A model generated the notes under the pieces. The model did not search any database. It worked only from the letters and a program-made list of their open reading frames with translations, and was not told the DNA's origin. Shown piece by piece: positions 23,670-24,851 of a stretch of DNA of 24,851 nt (its first letter is position 1; every line of letters begins with the position of its first letter). The stretch covers positions 1 to 24,851 of the forward strand of contig JBARBG010000077.1 in the NCBI GenBank assembly GCA_049792815.1, given 5' to 3'. The translations under genes and the position numbers were made by a program. The DNA is from DAIDKA01 sp049792815. GTDB lineage: Bacteria; Pseudomonadota; Gammaproteobacteria; Steroidobacterales; Steroidobacteraceae.

Positions 23670-24851
23670 CTAGAAGTCGACGAGTCCGAGGAGGCGGGCA
23701 CGAGCCACGGCATGCTTGCGGGTGCCCGCGTTTAGCTTGGCGAAAAGATTCTTTATGTGCCACTTTATGGTTTGTTCGCCGATCCCCATTGCCAGGGCAA
23801 TCTCCTTATTACTCAGGCTGCGGCACAAGAGCGTAAGCACTTCACGTTCCTTAAGCGTCAGTATGCCCGCAGCACGCACGACTGCTTCCTTGTCGGAAAC
23901 AGGTGCCTTCAGCGGAGCGTTTTCGGAGAGGAATGTCTCGAATGAGGGGCCACGCGCGATGCCATGCTCATTCAAAATGCGGGTCATCCCGCTTGCCTGG
24001 GCCAGACTGGCGGCTTCTTCGTGGACGCTTTGAGCGTCGATGATTTTGCCGTGCTGCCGCAGAGCTTCGGCTCGTAGGAAGCGAATCTCCACCGATTCAG
24101 CTCCCCTTTGGATCCGATCCGCTGCCAGCGTTGCCCTGTCGAGGGTTAACAGGACTTCCTCGATATCTCTGACTCCCCCCGGTGCGAGTGCGGCTTGAGC
24201 ATGCGCCAAGTCGGAATATAAATTGATCCAGTCACTATATGGATCTGTCGTTCCCTGGGAATGGGCGCTTGCCAGTGCATTAAGCTGGGTACCGTAGCCA
24301 GCGGCTGTATCTATCCTTCCGTGCAGCACATGCAGCTGAACCAGCTCATAAAGTGCTGCCACCTGAAGCCGGATCATGCCGCGAGACTCTCCTATGGCAC
24401 GCAAGGAGCCCAACAAGTCCAATGCCACGTCTTGTCGCCCGTCCTTATCGGCAAGGCGGGCGAGCGTGCGGTGTGAAGCCATGATCACCTCGGGAACGCC
24501 GAAACGCTCGATATATTCAAGCTTTCCGGCGAGCAGGGTATGCGCCTGGTCATCGTTGCCGCTCTCCAGGCACGCGTGGGCGAAGATGGCTGCAATCATG
24601 CATGCGACCTGGCTGTTGCGGTCGCCCTGCTTTTCCGCGCGCGCCAACGCGGGCTCGAGTGTTTCGGCGGCCAGTACAAAGCGGCCCTCCCACGCGTAGC
24701 TCAAGCCGATGCCATAGTCAAGGTAACCAAAGGAGACGTGCCAAAAAGTCGCGCTCGCGATGTGCTCCGGAATGGCACCAAAGTGACGCCGCGCCAGGTC
24801 GGGTTGGCCACGATAAAGCGCATTCAGTCCAACGCCGGTGTGATACACGAC
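23670..24851 (-). CDS. MalT-like LuxR-family regulator, C-terminal part
   Basis: The coding frame runs off the window edge, so only about 394 C-terminal residues are seen. Most is a helical TPR-like region, with repeated A/L-rich helices such as GRFVLAAETLEPALARAEKQGD and ESGNDDQAHTLLAGKLEYIE, as in MalT/AlkS-type regulators. The C-terminus is a LuxR helix-turn-helix: LTLKEREVLTLLCRSLSNKEIALAMGIGEQTIKWHIKNLFAKL, ending in ARLLGLVDF. The N-terminal ATPase domain expected for this class would lie outside the window. Such proteins are usually ATP- and inducer-dependent activators. It is convergent with the acyl-CoA dehydrogenase gene, 31 bases apart, so it could control the beta-oxidation cluster, but that is inference from position only. 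Confidence 0.9.
   Translation of the reverse strand, partial: VVYHTGVGLNALYRGQPDLARRHFGAIPEHIASATFWHVSFGYLDYGIGLSYAWEGRFVLAAETLEPALARAEKQGDRNSQVACMIAAIFAHACLESGNDDQAHTLLAGKLEYIERFGVPEVIMASHRTLARLADKDGRQDVALDLLGSLRAIGESRGMIRLQVAALYELVQLHVLHGRIDTAAGYGTQLNALASAHSQGTTDPYSDWINLYSDLAHAQAALAPGGVRDIEEVLLTLDRATLAADRIQRGAESVEIRFLRAEALRQHGKIIDAQSVHEEAASLAQASGMTRILNEHGIARGPSFETFLSENAPLKAPVSDKEAVVRAAGILTLKEREVLTLLCRSLSNKEIALAMGIGEQTIKWHIKNLFAKLNAGTRKHAVARARLLGLVDF

Noticed and set aside
1..24851. CRISPR arrays, rRNA genes and complete tRNA genes
   Set aside because: I found no spaced direct-repeat array, no rRNA-like segment and no full cloverleaf in the window.

Overview
The window looks like a GC-rich (about 60% by eye) Gram-negative proteobacterial chromosome. 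It carries a TonB-dependent outer-membrane receptor, Sec and Tat export signals, a cytochrome c', and a fatty-acid-type degradation operon. The mix of secreted DUF6152 proteins, a TonB receptor, a two-component flavin monooxygenase and acyl-CoA catabolism resembles free-living degraders of hydrophobic or aromatic compounds (Steroidobacter/Nevskia-like gammaproteobacteria are one possibility). That placement is inference; no rRNA or housekeeping marker is present.

Layout. (1) 1-1802: 3' part of a CEMIP/G8-type right-handed beta-helix protein with a collagen-like Gly/Pro linker, closed by a strong hairpin. (2) 1803-2117: a non-coding stretch with a tRNA 3'-end fragment, a 10-bp direct repeat and a minus-strand terminator; it may be a relic attachment site. 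(3) 2118-5594: a divergent LysR regulator and a three-gene oxidation cluster (azoreductase-type quinone reductase, group D flavin monooxygenase, flavin reductase), with a TCGA-N5-TCGA LysR-type box between them. (4) 5683-6033: a minus-strand DUF4430-like protein. (5) 6176-12076: a promoter fused to four half-sites at 9-bp periodicity, followed by a tandemly duplicated two-gene module (DUF6152 + a secreted 'WEGNTLVVDT' protein, twice), a TonB-dependent receptor and a YceI protein. This is the most novel part. (6) 12077-14059: a 28-bp dyad, a TetR regulator and a cytochrome c'. (7) 14191-15872: a decayed IS5-type transposase remnant abutting the 3' end of a Tat-signal short-chain dehydrogenase. 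(8) 16264-16629: a possible small single-pass membrane protein. (9) 16677-23638: a beta-oxidation unit in which etfB-etfA-hydratase/dehydrogenase-thiolase run on the minus strand, divergent from a long acyl-CoA dehydrogenase. (10) 23670-24851: the C-terminal part of a MalT-like LuxR regulator, cut by the window edge.

How they may fit together. The acyl-CoA dehydrogenase would pass electrons to the adjacent ETF, and the hydratase/dehydrogenase and thiolase would finish the beta-oxidation turn. The monooxygenase, reductase and quinone reductase look like an aromatic-ring hydroxylation module. The DUF6152/WEG/TonB/YceI block looks like a cell-envelope system for capturing or processing a substrate, possibly metal-dependent because both DUF6152 proteins should mature to an N-terminal histidine. 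Links between blocks are inference from proximity.
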